This document shows positions 1-8,809 of a DNA stretch of 26,961 nt, one piece after another. Positions within the stretch are counted from its first letter, which is position 1. Each line of letters opens with the position of its first letter. A model generated the notes under the pieces. The model was not told where the DNA came from and did not search any database. It was given only the letters and a program-made list of their open reading frames with translations. The position numbers and the translations under genes are program-made. The stretch is taken from assembly GCA_003427395.1 (NCBI GenBank), contig BFEA01000177.1, forward strand, positions 1,033,051-1,060,011, written 5' to 3'. Origin of the DNA: Chara braunii (Eukaryota > Streptophyta > Charophyceae > Charales > Characeae).

Positions 1-65
1 TTTTTTTTTTTCACTGTTTTTCTTTGGCAGGTTTTTTTTTTTTTTTAATTGTTTTTTCATTTTGT
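1..65. other. T-rich tract
   Basis: The window opens with poly-T runs separated by short spacers. No coding potential is visible. It directly precedes the 37-bp minisatellite and may be the edge of an older element. Confidence 0.5.
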
Positions 66-408
66 GGCCAGGCCACGGGCGAGATGTCTAGTCCACACCC
101 GCGGCTGGGCCGCGGCCGAGATGTCTAGTCCGTGGCTGGGCCGTGGCCCAGATGTCTAGACCACGCCCGTGGCTGGGCGACAGCCGAGATATCTAGGCCA
201 CGCCTGTGGCTGGGCCACGACCGAGACGTCTAGGCCACGCCTGCGGCTGGGCCATGGTTGACATGTCTAGGCCATGCCCGTGGCTGGGTCACGGCCAAGA
301 TGTCTAGGCCACGCCTGTGGCTTGGCCACGGCCGAGGATGTCTACGCCACACCTGTGGCTGGGCCACGGTCGAGATGTCCAGCCCACAACTGAGATGTCT
401 GGGCCTCG
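66..408. repeat. 37-bp GC-rich minisatellite, about 10 degenerate copies
   Basis: The landmark GAGATGTCTAG recurs near 81, 118, 148, 184, 222, 259, 296, 334, 370 and 391, so the period is about 36-38 bp with a shorter last unit. Each unit contains GCCACGCCTGTGGC-like inverted halves, so single strands could form small stem-loops. Several frames on both strands stay open through the array only because the unit lacks stop codons in those frames. I read those ORFs as repeat artefacts, not genes. Confidence 0.85.
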
Positions 409-435
409 CATGGGAAAAAAAAAACAAAAAAAACG

Positions 436-606
436 ACGAGCTATGGTCGTGGAAGCAGGTAGACACAGAATCTGGAGGTGTGAGAGTGCACCCTCCCTGA
501 GGGAGTTATTGCCCCGCGGTCATCAGGGCAGTGGAAAAAGAAAAGCAACAATTAAAAAAAAAAAGGCAAGAGCAACAATGTTTCGGTCGTGAAAGCAGAT
601 GGATAC
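436..606 (+). repeat. Tandemly duplicated segment, second copy split by the LTR element
   Basis: Copy 1 starts near 436 (GGTCGTGGAAGCAGGTAGAC, then ACAGAATCTGGAGG and GTGCACCCTCC). Copy 2 starts near 577 (CGGTCGTGAAAGCAGATG), stops at 606 where the LTR element begins, and resumes after 8512 with ACAGAATCTGGAGAATGTG. The pairing shows that the LTR element landed inside the second copy of an existing duplication. I do not recognise the duplicated sequence. Confidence 0.7.
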
Positions 607-660
607 TGTGGCATACTGCGCAGCCACACGGGCCTGCAAGGCCCGACCAGACAGAAAATA

Positions 661-845
661 AGGGCCCTACGGGCCATGTGTCGTTTACAGCCTAAACGCC
701 TGAAAAGAAGGGCCTACAGGCCATATGTCGTTTTCACCCTGAAAGCCTGAAAACAAGGGCCTACAGGCCCTGTGTTGTTTCAGCCTGAAAGCCTGAAAAC
801 AAGAGCCTACAGGCCCTGTGTCGTTTCAGCCTAAAAAAGGCCCTC
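661..845 (+). repeat. 46-bp tandem repeats in LTR U3, about 4 copies
   Basis: Units of the form AAGGGCCTACAGGCC followed by TGTGTCGTTTCAGCCTG and AAGCCTGAAAAC start near 661, 708, 755 and 801. The same array is in the 3' LTR at about 4371-4560. Its position upstream of the TATA-like site fits U3 enhancer-type repeats, which is inferred from LTR architecture generally. Confidence 0.75.
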
Positions 846-1050
846 CAGGCCCAGAGTCTTTTCAGCCTGAAACGGAGGGCCATTTTCAGGCCCTCATAAG
901 ATCGACCTGCCCTGAAACTTAGGCACCAGACCAGGGTTTTAGCACATGCCATTTCGGGCCAGTTTTCAAGACAACCTTTGTTTCAATTTCAACACCTGGG
1001 TCTGGCACGTTTTGGCATTGGCAAGAGCAGAGCCTCCTGGACGGGCCAGC

Positions 1051-1060
1051 ACTATATCAG
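1051..1060 (+). promoter_or_regulatory. TATA-like box of 5' LTR
   Basis: ACTATATCAG lies at the position equivalent to the better CTATATAAGA at 4761-4770 in the 3' LTR. Both precede CCCGCCCTGCAGGCTGCAGG. Conservation between the LTRs supports a polymerase II core promoter, degraded by one base in this copy. Confidence 0.55.
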
Positions 1061-1815
1061 ACTGGCCCGCCCTGCAGGCTGCAGGTAGTTCATAGGGACT
1101 TCCCAGGCACTTCACGGGCAGGAGGCAGGAGGCAGTCTTCAGGATTCAGCAGCAGCACTCTGGAGGAGCGCTGCAGTAGTAGGAGCTAGCGCTAGAGTAG
1201 TCTTCAGCGCTGGGTGCTGTTAGGAGCTAGAGTAGCGTTGAGATGTCGCGGAGGCCACGGAGACTTACCTATGGCGCCATAGCTCCAGCTTCGTCTTCGA
1301 TGTACCTGCAACAAGGTGCCACCTTCACAGGTTAGTCCTAGCATACACAGAGAAAGAGAGAGTTCTTCTTCTTCCTCTCAGTCCACCATCTCTTTCTCAC
1401 CCTCTCGCCACCTGACTTCTGACTATCAGCAGACTGCGAGAGAGAGGGAGATTGGTGACTTTGGGACTTGACGAAATTTGAGTTCAGACTCGACATTGGG
1501 ATTCGGACATTGAACGAGGGATTATGTGGGACCTGTACCGAAGACTTGGTGTTGATGACATTCCATCTTCCCCTCTTCTTCGTCTAAGTAAACCCCACTC
1601 CTCCTCGTCTATGTATGTTTGGGACTGGCGCATTCTTCTTGTGTGAGCACCAGGTCCCTTCACACCATACGATGATGATGATGTATGTTTGGTCTGCACA
1701 TTGCGACATTGATTGATCGGATCATTGGTATATTAGCCTTCCGCTGCACTATCTTGTACTATGTGAGAGAGGTCAGTTCTTGTTCTGGTCTGCACCATTA
1801 CGTTATTCTATAGTC

Positions 1816-1829
1816 TGGTATCGGAGCGG
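1816..1829 (+). other. Primer-binding site of LTR element
   Basis: TGGTATCGGAGCGG sits immediately inside the 5' LTR. It differs by one base from TGGTATCAGAGC, the usual plant-element sequence complementary to the 3' end of initiator methionine tRNA. The position and near-identity make the assignment fairly secure. Confidence 0.7.
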
Positions 1830-2460
1830 ACCTCTCCATCAGAGGATTCGCCCAATCAAGTAGCCAACTTGCTTGATCTACTGATTGTTGATTGATTGAT
1901 CGATCGTTTATTAGTAAATCAAGGACTTCGTCAAATCTCTGCAATTTTTTCTTTCTTTCTCGCAACAAATATCTGAAAATTTCTGATAGTAGCGTTTCGT
2001 TTTATCTGAAAATTTATGATATTAGCAGTTAAAATATCTGAAAATTTCTGATAGTGGCTGAAAATTTCTGGAATTAGCATCTCGTTGCTCTGGGCACACA
2101 GGTTAACAAGGATGGTTGTTATATTCTCGGAAACTGGATTCAGTCTTTTTCTGAAAATCAGACCTTCATTCTATTTCGCACAAATTTTACTTTTTTCAAG
2201 ATCTAAGTTTTCCTTGAAAGCCAAAATTTTGCGTAGCGTGGCCTAGATCTTAGTGATAACACTCCTCCATAAAATGCCTCACTGATATGATGACATCAAA
2301 TCAACAGATTTACAAAAAAAAAAAAAGGGGGGGGACCCTCTCCTTTTATTTTTCTACTTATTTTATTTTGTTGATTAGGGCAGGGAGGGAAATAACACTT
2401 TTGTTACCTTCCTGCATTTCCCTCCCACCCTGCCCTTTGCCTGCATTCCTGATTTGGTAA
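1830..2460 (+). other. LTR element interior, no recognisable coding
   Basis: No convincing ORF is visible. Repeated phrases of the type CTGAAAATTTCTGATA occur four or so times between 1970 and 2070, a degenerate short tandem array. A run of A followed by a run of G lies at 2315-2334. This would correspond to leader sequence upstream of gag. Confidence 0.5.
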
Positions 2461-3095
2461 GTGCCACGTCAGCGGCAGCGGCATGTCAGCAGCAGTGCCA
2501 CATCAACATCAATGCCACATCAGCAGCAGTGCAACACAAAAATTCCCATGAGAAATGAAAGTTGAAAAAACATTCCATAAAAAAAAAATCCTTCATTTTT
2601 ATTAATTATCATTCCAATGTTTGTCTAAATATGAGTTTTCCCTTCCAACAACAACTAAGATGGAATGAAAGTCTGGACGAGTTTATGAAATGTTTTAATT
2701 AGACTTTCATTCTACTACAACAAATATCGTCTAATTTACATTGGATTAACCTATTTATGACTTAAAATCCTTACTTAAAATGACAATCCAATTAAAATAT
2801 TTCATGAACTCATCCACACTTCTATTCCATCTCTAGCATGCAGTTCAAATAAGAAGGGATACCTAATTCTTGGAAGGAAAATTTTCAAGTAAGACGCAAA
2901 ATTTTAAAATTGGAATGACATTTTTTAAGATGAAATAAAAATTTGAAATTTATAATGTAATTTTACTCTAGAATGATTATTTATTTAATTCAAAAAAAAA
3001 ATTGAAGTTGTGCCACATCAGCGGCAGTGCCACATCAGTATCAGTGTCACATCAGCGATAGTGCCACATCAGCAGTACCACGTCAGCAGGGCCCC
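2461..3095. mobile_element. AT-rich foldback element interrupting a GCCACATCAGCAG repeat block
   Basis: Two blocks of degenerate 12-18-bp repeats (GTGCCACATCAGCGGCA type) at 2461-2531 and 3010-3095 flank an AT-rich segment of about 480 bp. Inside it, 2659-2711 and 2779-2832 are inverted copies: GATGGAATGAAAGTCTGGA in the left arm pairs with TCCACACTTCTATTCCATC in the right arm. The spacer at 2712-2778 is 67 bp. Weaker complementarity extends outward to about 2600 and 2940. I infer a foldback or MITE-type insertion splitting a minisatellite; no target duplication was resolved. Confidence 0.6.
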
Positions 3096-3540
3096 ACCAC
3101 CATGACGGGTTCATCATTGGGCATGCACAGAAGAAGTCAGCGTGGCAGTCAACCCATGTGGAGAAAGGAAGATTTGGTCTGCGTCAGTAGCCCGTCGCTG
3201 GAGTCCAACTGGACAACATTATGGAAGACCCGACAGCCACCCCAACATCACGTGAGGGAGATCAAGGGGCCGCCGTCCAGCCGCGAAGCAACAACTCCCG
3301 GGGAAAAGGGAAGGTGAAAACTGCATCGCCGGCCAGAAATGGATAGCCAGTACCACAACTCAGAAAATCGAGTTGCGCGGGAGGTGATGCGACTCCACCT
3401 CTCACTCCATCAGATTCATCCGGCTTGCTTGCGGCCTCTGACACATCTAGGGAGGATGCGCATGTCGCAAGTCCTCGCTAATCTTACGAGGATTACGTTG
3501 TCCACTTGATCCCACCGTTGGACCAATCACTCCACGTGCA

Positions 3541-4291
3541 ATAATCCACCGCATGCACGGTTTCACCACCATCGGCAACCGATTCGGCAACTTCGCCGCC
3601 ATCTATCGCTTGGGATTCGACGTCATGGTCAAGACTTGAAGAGCTCGACCCGTTGACGTTCACAGACTTCCAATGGATGCCCGTTCCCCCGACCGGTCGA
3701 TTGCTGAAACTGCAATGCAACGTGCTCAAGGCACAATTGCAGGATTACTTGCACACTTCAATACCAGCTCCGTTGAGGGACGCCGGAGTGGAGGTTGTCG
3801 ACCTTCACGGCTACGTTGCGAAGATCGACAATAAGTTTAAGACACAATGGTACGATGACATCGACGCACCATTGTTGTACATACGCATTCAGATCGGAGA
3901 GGCGACCTGCTGCGCTTTGATCGATTGTGGAGCTACTCGCAACCACATGAGCTAATGTTTTTTGGAGGCGACCTGTTGCGCTTTGATCGATTGCGGAACT
4001 ACACGCAACCACATGAGCCAACATTTTCTGGTACGCGCTGGCCTGCGGCCACGTGTTCGGAGGAAGTCGCAACTCACGCAAGTCTCGTTGGGTGACGGTC
4101 CGCACAAGTCAATCGACCAGTGCATTGACTTCGTCCCCGTGTACTTCGCCCCGCATATAAGCGAGGCCGCGTCTTTCGACATTCTAGACACCAACAGATT
4201 TGCAAGCATCTACACCACTGACCTACGTCGACTACGAGCGACGAAGACTTTGGTCCCTCCCTCCGACAGACAACTTCGCCCTCTTAGGTAA
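3541..4291 (+). pseudogene. Gag/aspartic-protease remnant of LTR element
   Basis: An open frame from about 3541 runs to a TAA at 3953-3955 and continues in the same frame from 3962 to 4291. The motif ALIDCGATRNHMS followed by a VRAGL-type segment fits a retropepsin-like protease of the plant Ty3/gypsy D-S/C-G-A-T type, with C replacing the common S after the catalytic D. After the FDILD motif (near 4174) the frame moves straight into a short tail and stops 26 bp before the 3' LTR. Reverse transcriptase and integrase have therefore been deleted. An in-frame 66-bp duplication covers the active site. This is a non-functional remnant. Confidence 0.7.
3899..4030 (+). repeat. 66-bp in-frame tandem duplication of the protease active site
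   Basis: Copy 1 is 3899-3964 and copy 2 is 3965-4030. Both encode the segment EATCCALIDCG. Copy 1 ends in MS then a stop (AGC TAA) where copy 2 reads AGC CAA. In copy 2 the alanine after the catalytic DCG is changed to threonine. The unit is exactly 22 codons. Confidence 0.85.
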
Positions 4292-4303
4292 GCTCGATCT
4301 TTC

Positions 4304-4316
4304 AAGGAGGGGGGGG
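4304..4316 (+). other. Polypurine tract of LTR element
   Basis: AAGGAGGGGGGGG directly abuts the TG of the 3' LTR at 4317. That is the expected position for the plus-strand primer. Confidence 0.7.
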
Positions 4317-4939
4317 TGTGGCATACTGCGTAGCCACACGGGCCTGCAAGGCCCGTCCAGACGGGAAATAAGGGTCTTATAGGACCTGTGTCATTTTCAG
4401 CTTAAAAGCCTAAAAACAAGGGCCTACAAACCCTCTGTCATTTTCAGCTTGAAACCCTGAAAACAAGGGCCTACAGGCCCTCTGTCGTTTCAGCCTGAAA
4501 GCCTGAAAACAAGGGCCTATAGGCCCTGTGTGGTTTCAACCTAAAAAAGGGTCCTCCACGCCCTGAGTCTTTTCAACCTGAAACGGAGGGTCATTTTCAG
4601 TCCCTCATAAGATCGACCTGCCCTGAAACTTAGGCACCAGACCAGGGTTTTAGCACATGCCATTTCGGGCCTGTTTTCAAGACAACCTTTGTTTCAACTT
4701 CAACACCTGGGTCTGGCACGTTTTGGCATTGGTAAGAGCAGCCTCTTGGGCCGACCAGCACTATATAAGACTTGCCCGCCCTGCAGGCTGCAGGTAGTTT
4801 ATAGGGACTTCCCAAGCACTTCACGTGCAGGAGGCAGGAGGTAGTCTTCAAGGTTCGACAGCAACACTCTGGAGGAGTGTTGCAAGAGTAGGAGTTAGCA
4901 CGAGAGTATTCTTCAGCGTTTGGTGCTGTTAGGAGCTAA

Positions 4940-5467
4940 GGGTCTTGTTAGACACTCCTAAAAGTGCCTGTTTTTAGGATTGCGTCTTGGTTACACGAAA
5001 TCCTAAATCCAATTTTGAGATCGAAAATGTGAAAACGGCGTTAGGACGAGTCCTAAAAAAATTAGGATTCCCCAGGCAAAATCGTCCTTAATTTTCCAGT
5101 AAGGCCCGACCTACTGAAAAATTTAGGATTCCCGCGTTTCACGGACTCGTTGCACTGCGCGCATGGCACCGTCAACAAGGAGTTGCTGGTGCAGAAGCAG
5201 TCTGTCCGGTCCGCGGTCGGACATCGAAGGTTTTCTGCAGGTCGACGCGGGCAACGGCCACGAATGGTAGCCGTTGGCAGGGATTGGACGGACATTGGTA
5301 GGAATGGATAGACATTGGTAGGAGTGGATGGACGTTGGCGACGAGGCCGCGTATACGCATATGAAAATCGGACGCGAGAGACCTTTTAGGACGAATCCTT
5401 AAAGATTATTTTTAGGATTGCGTGTAACGACGCGACACGAAATCCAGGAGTCTCTAGCGAGAACCTA
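4940..5467. mobile_element. PIF/Harbinger-like MITE, 528 bp
   Basis: The left end reads GGGTCTTGTTAGACACTCCT and the reverse complement of the right end reads GGTTCTCGCTAGAGACTCCT. TAA flanks both sides (4937-4939, 5468-5470). Subterminal TTTAGGATT motifs recur in both orientations. An internal 20-bp repeat (GGAATGGATAGACATTGGTA type) is present three times at 5281-5340. Three-base TTA/TAA duplications with GG-starting inverted ends are typical of the PIF/Harbinger superfamily. No transposase is present. Confidence 0.75.
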
Positions 5468-6373
5468 AGAGTAGCGTTGAGAGAGAGAGAGATGTGGCGG
5501 AGGCGAGGGAGACTTACTTGTGGCACAATAGCTCTAGCTTCGTCTTCGATGTACCGGCAACAAGGTGCCACCTTCACAGGTTAGGGCGTCGTTCGACACA
5601 CCTCGGGGACGTGATTCCAAGGATTTCGTCTTTGTTCCACCTGTCCTCGGAGCCAATTTTCGAAACTGAAATGTGAAAACACTCCGAGGACAAATCCTCG
5701 GGCTCCGAGGATTTTCCAGCCAAATCGTCTTCGGGTCCAAGGGACCTCGCGAGGTCCCTCGGAGTCCGAGGATCCGTGATAATCGGGGTGTCGGCGGCGA
5801 GTCGAAAAGGGAAATTGCCAGTGGTGGTCGGAGTTGGTCCAGTGCTGGTCCTCCGTGTTGAAGACAAACATCGCGAGGCGCCAACGTCCAAAACGTCCAC
5901 GGACGGCCTCTTCTTTTTACCGTTGTTGGGGTTTGGTGGTACGTCCCTGTCGGTTCGTCGGGCGGCCCCACGGCGGTGCCATGCCGGGCATCGAACGATT
6001 TCGGTCGGGTCGTGGAGGTGTCGTAGCGTTACCGCGGGCTGCCCAACGGTCGGAAATACGAATTTCTTTAAGCGTCCACCACCGGCCGGTGGCTGCAGCA
6101 GTTTCGTACATTGGCGTCTTCCCTCGTGCAACGTGTATCTCCGATCGCCGCGATCGCGACAACCAATTGCGTCCCCTCTCCTTCATGGATGACCTGTGCC
6201 GCAGGCTGCCTTTGTTGCTGCTTGCCGCTGTACTGCTGCTTGCCGTTGTCGTCTTTCATATCTGCATCCTCGGTCACGTCCCTGGGAGGAAGCAGAGGCG
6301 GCCAACGACGAAGGCGACCAGGAAGATGGAGAAGGTGCAGACGAAGAGGACGATGTCCGTAGAGGTTGGCTAG

Positions 6374-7231
6374 TCGTCACGTCAGCGTTGCAGCTCTGCG
6401 GAAGGCGGCAGGCGCCCGTACGACCCGACGCTCTACAACCACCTGCCGTCTCACGAGATTCCGTTGCCTCCGGGTGACGACGACAGCGACGAGCCCCGAT
6501 CGTCAACGGTTCCTCTGGGCAGCGGTTTGACGCAGGATTGGATGGGGAGCCTGCTGTACAGACAGTCCTCGACGCCGACGTACACTGATCTGCTGGAGGG
6601 GCGGACCCCGGTTGGTTATGACGGAGGGCTCGTAGATCTCAGCTTCGGTTTGAGGTCTGGGAGTGGCCAGGACGTCACGCACACCGTTCTCATGAACCCG
6701 AGTTCTGCCAGCAACCACACAGCGCCTTCGGTGGGGCCGTGTGGCCTTCCTGACACCCGCGACCGGGGTTCTGGTCAGTCGGGCGACGAACGTGGACTCG
6801 TTTCACGAGGGCGGGCGGCAGTGGGCACAACAGGTGTTCGCGCGGAGGGGACGAGGACAGGTGGATCGACAACGGCAAGCGGCGCAGTCCACCGAGGAGG
6901 GGATGACGCTGACGGCTACGCTGCGGAGGTCGCGGGGCGAGAGGTTTGGGATGATTACCGGCGACAATCACGTCAATCTAGCACGTCCGCCATAACGAGA
7001 GGGGTGGCAAAGATCAATATACGGGCGGACGACACACCCGACAATTGCGACGGTGCGGGTGGTGAAGATTGCTCGGCAGGCGACGGGGGGAATGACAACG
7101 ACGACGACGACGACGAGGAGATGGAGATTCGTCCGAGGAAGCAAACTGCACCCGATATCAGCACACAACTGAACCACGGCTTGGGATGTGGTGATGCAGT
7201 CCGGGGCGTCCAACACCCTTTGCAGCAGTAG
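6374..7231 (+). pseudogene. Decayed coding region inside the Harbinger-like element
   Basis: A plus-strand frame is open from about 6374, after a TAG at 6371-6373, to 7231. The peptide contains RPYDPTLYNHLPSHEIPLPPG, a PLGSGLTQDWMGSLL segment, an acidic run of seven aspartates near 7100, then EEMEIRPRK. The first ATG-like start is unclear, and a TTGCAG at about 6386-6391 could be a splice acceptor. Another frame (6741-6995) contains HEGGRQWAQQVF, suggesting a frameshift within the gene. Acidic then basic composition in a PIF/Harbinger context is compatible with the N-terminal part of the Myb/SANT-like accessory protein, but the DNA-binding domain itself is not visible. Moderate to low confidence. 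Confidence 0.35.
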
Positions 7232-7900
7232 CCTCTGCCGCCTCGAAAGCGCTGCCTTCATGCGCCCTGCCGCACTCTCGATTTGAAAACGACGGACAAC
7301 GGCAACCGCAGCCGCCGCGACAACTGTTTTCTCCTTCGTCGACAGCACAGCAGGTCCATCGCCATCGCAGCTGTCCGTCACGTCCCTCGTAGACAAAAAA
7401 CGACGTCCACCGCCGCCCACCTCCGTGCACGTATGCCGCCACGGTTGAAGACGCCTGCAACCACGTCAAGAAGACAACCCGGCCCAACGACGCAATTCCG
7501 ATTGGAGCGTCCACCCACCGCCGCTGGCGTCCACCCACCGCCGCGGCGCTTGCACGTGGCGAATGCGACTGCATACCGGACGTCTTCTTTCTTCGCATCG
7601 ACCACACTTGACGCAGTGGCGGTGCGGCGCCGCTGAAATACGCAACGCGATGGCAAATGAAACACTGCGCGGCGTAGGCTGCCCCCTGGCCGACCCGCCT
7701 GTGCGCCGCCACCACGTCGCTCGGCAACATCAAAATTCAAAATTCGAATTTCGAAAGGGGATTTTCCCGCATTGGGGATTTTTTTTCCAAGGGCCCGTGA
7801 CGTCTTCCCGCCGTCCGCGTTGGCCCACCACGACTGCTACACGGACATCCGGAATCAGAGGCCGGACATTCCTCTCGCGGCTGTGTATAATCTAATTAAA
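7232..7900. other. GC-rich element interior, no recognised gene
   Basis: Several frames on both strands stay open here because of GC-rich, GTC/GCC-heavy sequence. None shows a recognisable domain. A short direct repeat of CGTCCACCCACCGCCG occurs at 7508-7545. Confidence 0.4.
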
Positions 7901-8512
7901 CTGGCCGCGGGAGGGCCCTGAGGATTCGTCCTCGGGGCAATTCTCCGAGGACAGGTGGAACGGCACCTCAGAAAATCAAAAATTGCTCCGAGGATTCGTC
8001 CTCGAGCCCGAGGACGCGCTGAGGTGTGTCGAACGACACCCTTAGTCCTGGCATACACAGAGAGAGAGAGAGTCTTTCTTCCTCCTCTCAGTCCACCATC
8101 TCTTCCTCACCCTCTCACCACCTGACTTCTCAGTTTTAGCAAACCACGAGAGAGAGAGAGATTGGTGACTTTGGGAATTGACGACATTTGGGTTCAGACT
8201 CGACATTGGGATTTAGACATTGAACGAGGGATTATTTGGGACCTGTACCGAAGACTCGGTGTTGACGATATTCCCATCTTCCCCTCTTCTTCGTCTAACC
8301 CCCCTCCTCATCTGTGTGTGTTTGGGCCTGGCGCATTTTCCCTGTGTGAGCGCCACGTCCTTCACACCATACGATGATGATGATGCATGTTTGGTCTGCA
8401 TTGCGACATTGATTGATCGGATCATTGGTATATTAGCCTTCCACTGCGCTATCTTGTACTATGTGAGAGAGGTCGGTTCTTGTTCTAGTCTGCACCATTA
8501 CGGCATGCGACA

Positions 8513-8687
8513 GATACAAAAGAACAGAATCTGGAGAATGTGTGAGACTGCGTCCTCTGGGGGGGCATTATGGCCCCGTGTTTTTTTTGCTTGTTCAAAG
8601 TCTTCCGCAACACACCTGCCTACGGAGTGATGTTTTTGCTCATTCCGAACAGCACCTGTGAGGCTGTGACTTCAACGTACTTGGCCC
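8513..8687. other. Right part of the duplicated segment and unassigned sequence
   Basis: From 8518 the sequence continues the second copy of the segment duplicated at 436-606 (ACAGAATCTGGAGAATGTG, then CATTATGGCCCCGTG near 8580). I see no gene here. Confidence 0.6.
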
Positions 8688-8784
8688 AATTTTATTTGAG
8701 ACTAGACAAGCCACTCCCGTTTTTAAACCTTTGACAATTTTATTTGAGCCTAGACAACCGAACTCCCGTTTTTAAACCTTTGAC
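8688..8784 (+). repeat. 48-bp tandem duplication
   Basis: AATTTTATTTGAG begins at 8688 and again at 8736. Both copies end CCCGTTTTTAAACCTTTGAC. The copies differ at a few positions (AGACTAG versus AGCCTAG, for example). Confidence 0.85.
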
Positions 8785-8809
8785 AAATTGACAGATTTCA
8801 AAGGACTAT

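Larger units (their letters stand above)
607..1815 (+). repeat. 5' LTR
   Basis: This is the intact LTR and matches the 3' LTR segment by segment (4317-4936, 5471-5583, 8045-8512). It contains a 46-bp tandem repeat block, a TATA-like ACTATATCAG near 1051 and GA-rich tracts near 1350 and 1440. The last 13 or so bases before the primer-binding site differ from the 3' LTR end: they read TTATTCTATAGTC instead of GCATGCGACA. The exact 3' boundary is therefore uncertain, and the terminal CA is lost or replaced in this copy. Confidence 0.8.
5584..8041. mobile_element. PIF/Harbinger-like transposon, 2458 bp, probably non-autonomous
   Basis: The ends are GGGCGTCGTTCGACACACC (left) and GGGTGTCGTTCGACACACC (reverse complement of right), flanked by TTA at 5581-5583 and 8042-8044. 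The 5' LTR shows the empty site. Subterminal regions are dense in TCCGAGGA/TCCTCGGA motifs. The interior carries a GC-rich, partly open region but no DDE transposase that I can recognise. It belongs to the same family as the 412-bp element at 8810-9221, sharing the first 200 bp or so. Superfamily assignment rests on the duplication length and sequence plus terminal bases. Confidence 0.8.
4317..8512 (+). repeat. 3' LTR, interrupted by two DNA transposons
   Basis: LTR sequence is present at 4317-4936, 5471-5583 and 8045-8512, together about 1.2 kb and colinear with 607-1815. It retains the 46-bp repeat array, the TATA box CTATATAAGA (4761-4770) and the terminal ATGCGACA. The interruptions have 3-bp duplications, and the 5' LTR shows the uninterrupted state at 1228-1230 and 1332-1334. 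Confidence 0.85.
602..8517 (+). mobile_element. Nested non-autonomous LTR retrotransposon (full span with target duplication)
   Basis: Two copies of a roughly 1.2-kb LTR begin TGTGGCATACTGCG at 607 and 4317. The second copy, after removing two nested insertions, ends ATGCGACA at 8512. GATAC at 602-606 and 8513-8517 is a 5-bp target-site duplication. A primer-binding-like TGGTATCGGAGC follows the 5' LTR (1816), and a purine tract AAGGAGGGGGGGG (4304-4316) precedes the 3' LTR. The interior of about 2.5 kb carries only a gag/protease remnant, with no reverse transcriptase, RNase H or integrase, so the copy would have needed enzymes supplied in trans. The LTRs are visibly diverged, indicating an old insertion. 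The protease style suggests Ty3/gypsy; that assignment is inference. Confidence 0.85.

Noticed and set aside
66-600. CRISPR-like direct repeats
   Set aside because: The repeats are contiguous degenerate minisatellite units with no unique spacers, in a eukaryotic-type context.
5534-6506. Overlapping long ORFs on both strands in the Harbinger-like element
   Set aside because: GC-rich sequence with few stops. The frames lack a recognisable domain and overlap in several frames. Only the 6374-7231 frame has peptide features worth keeping.
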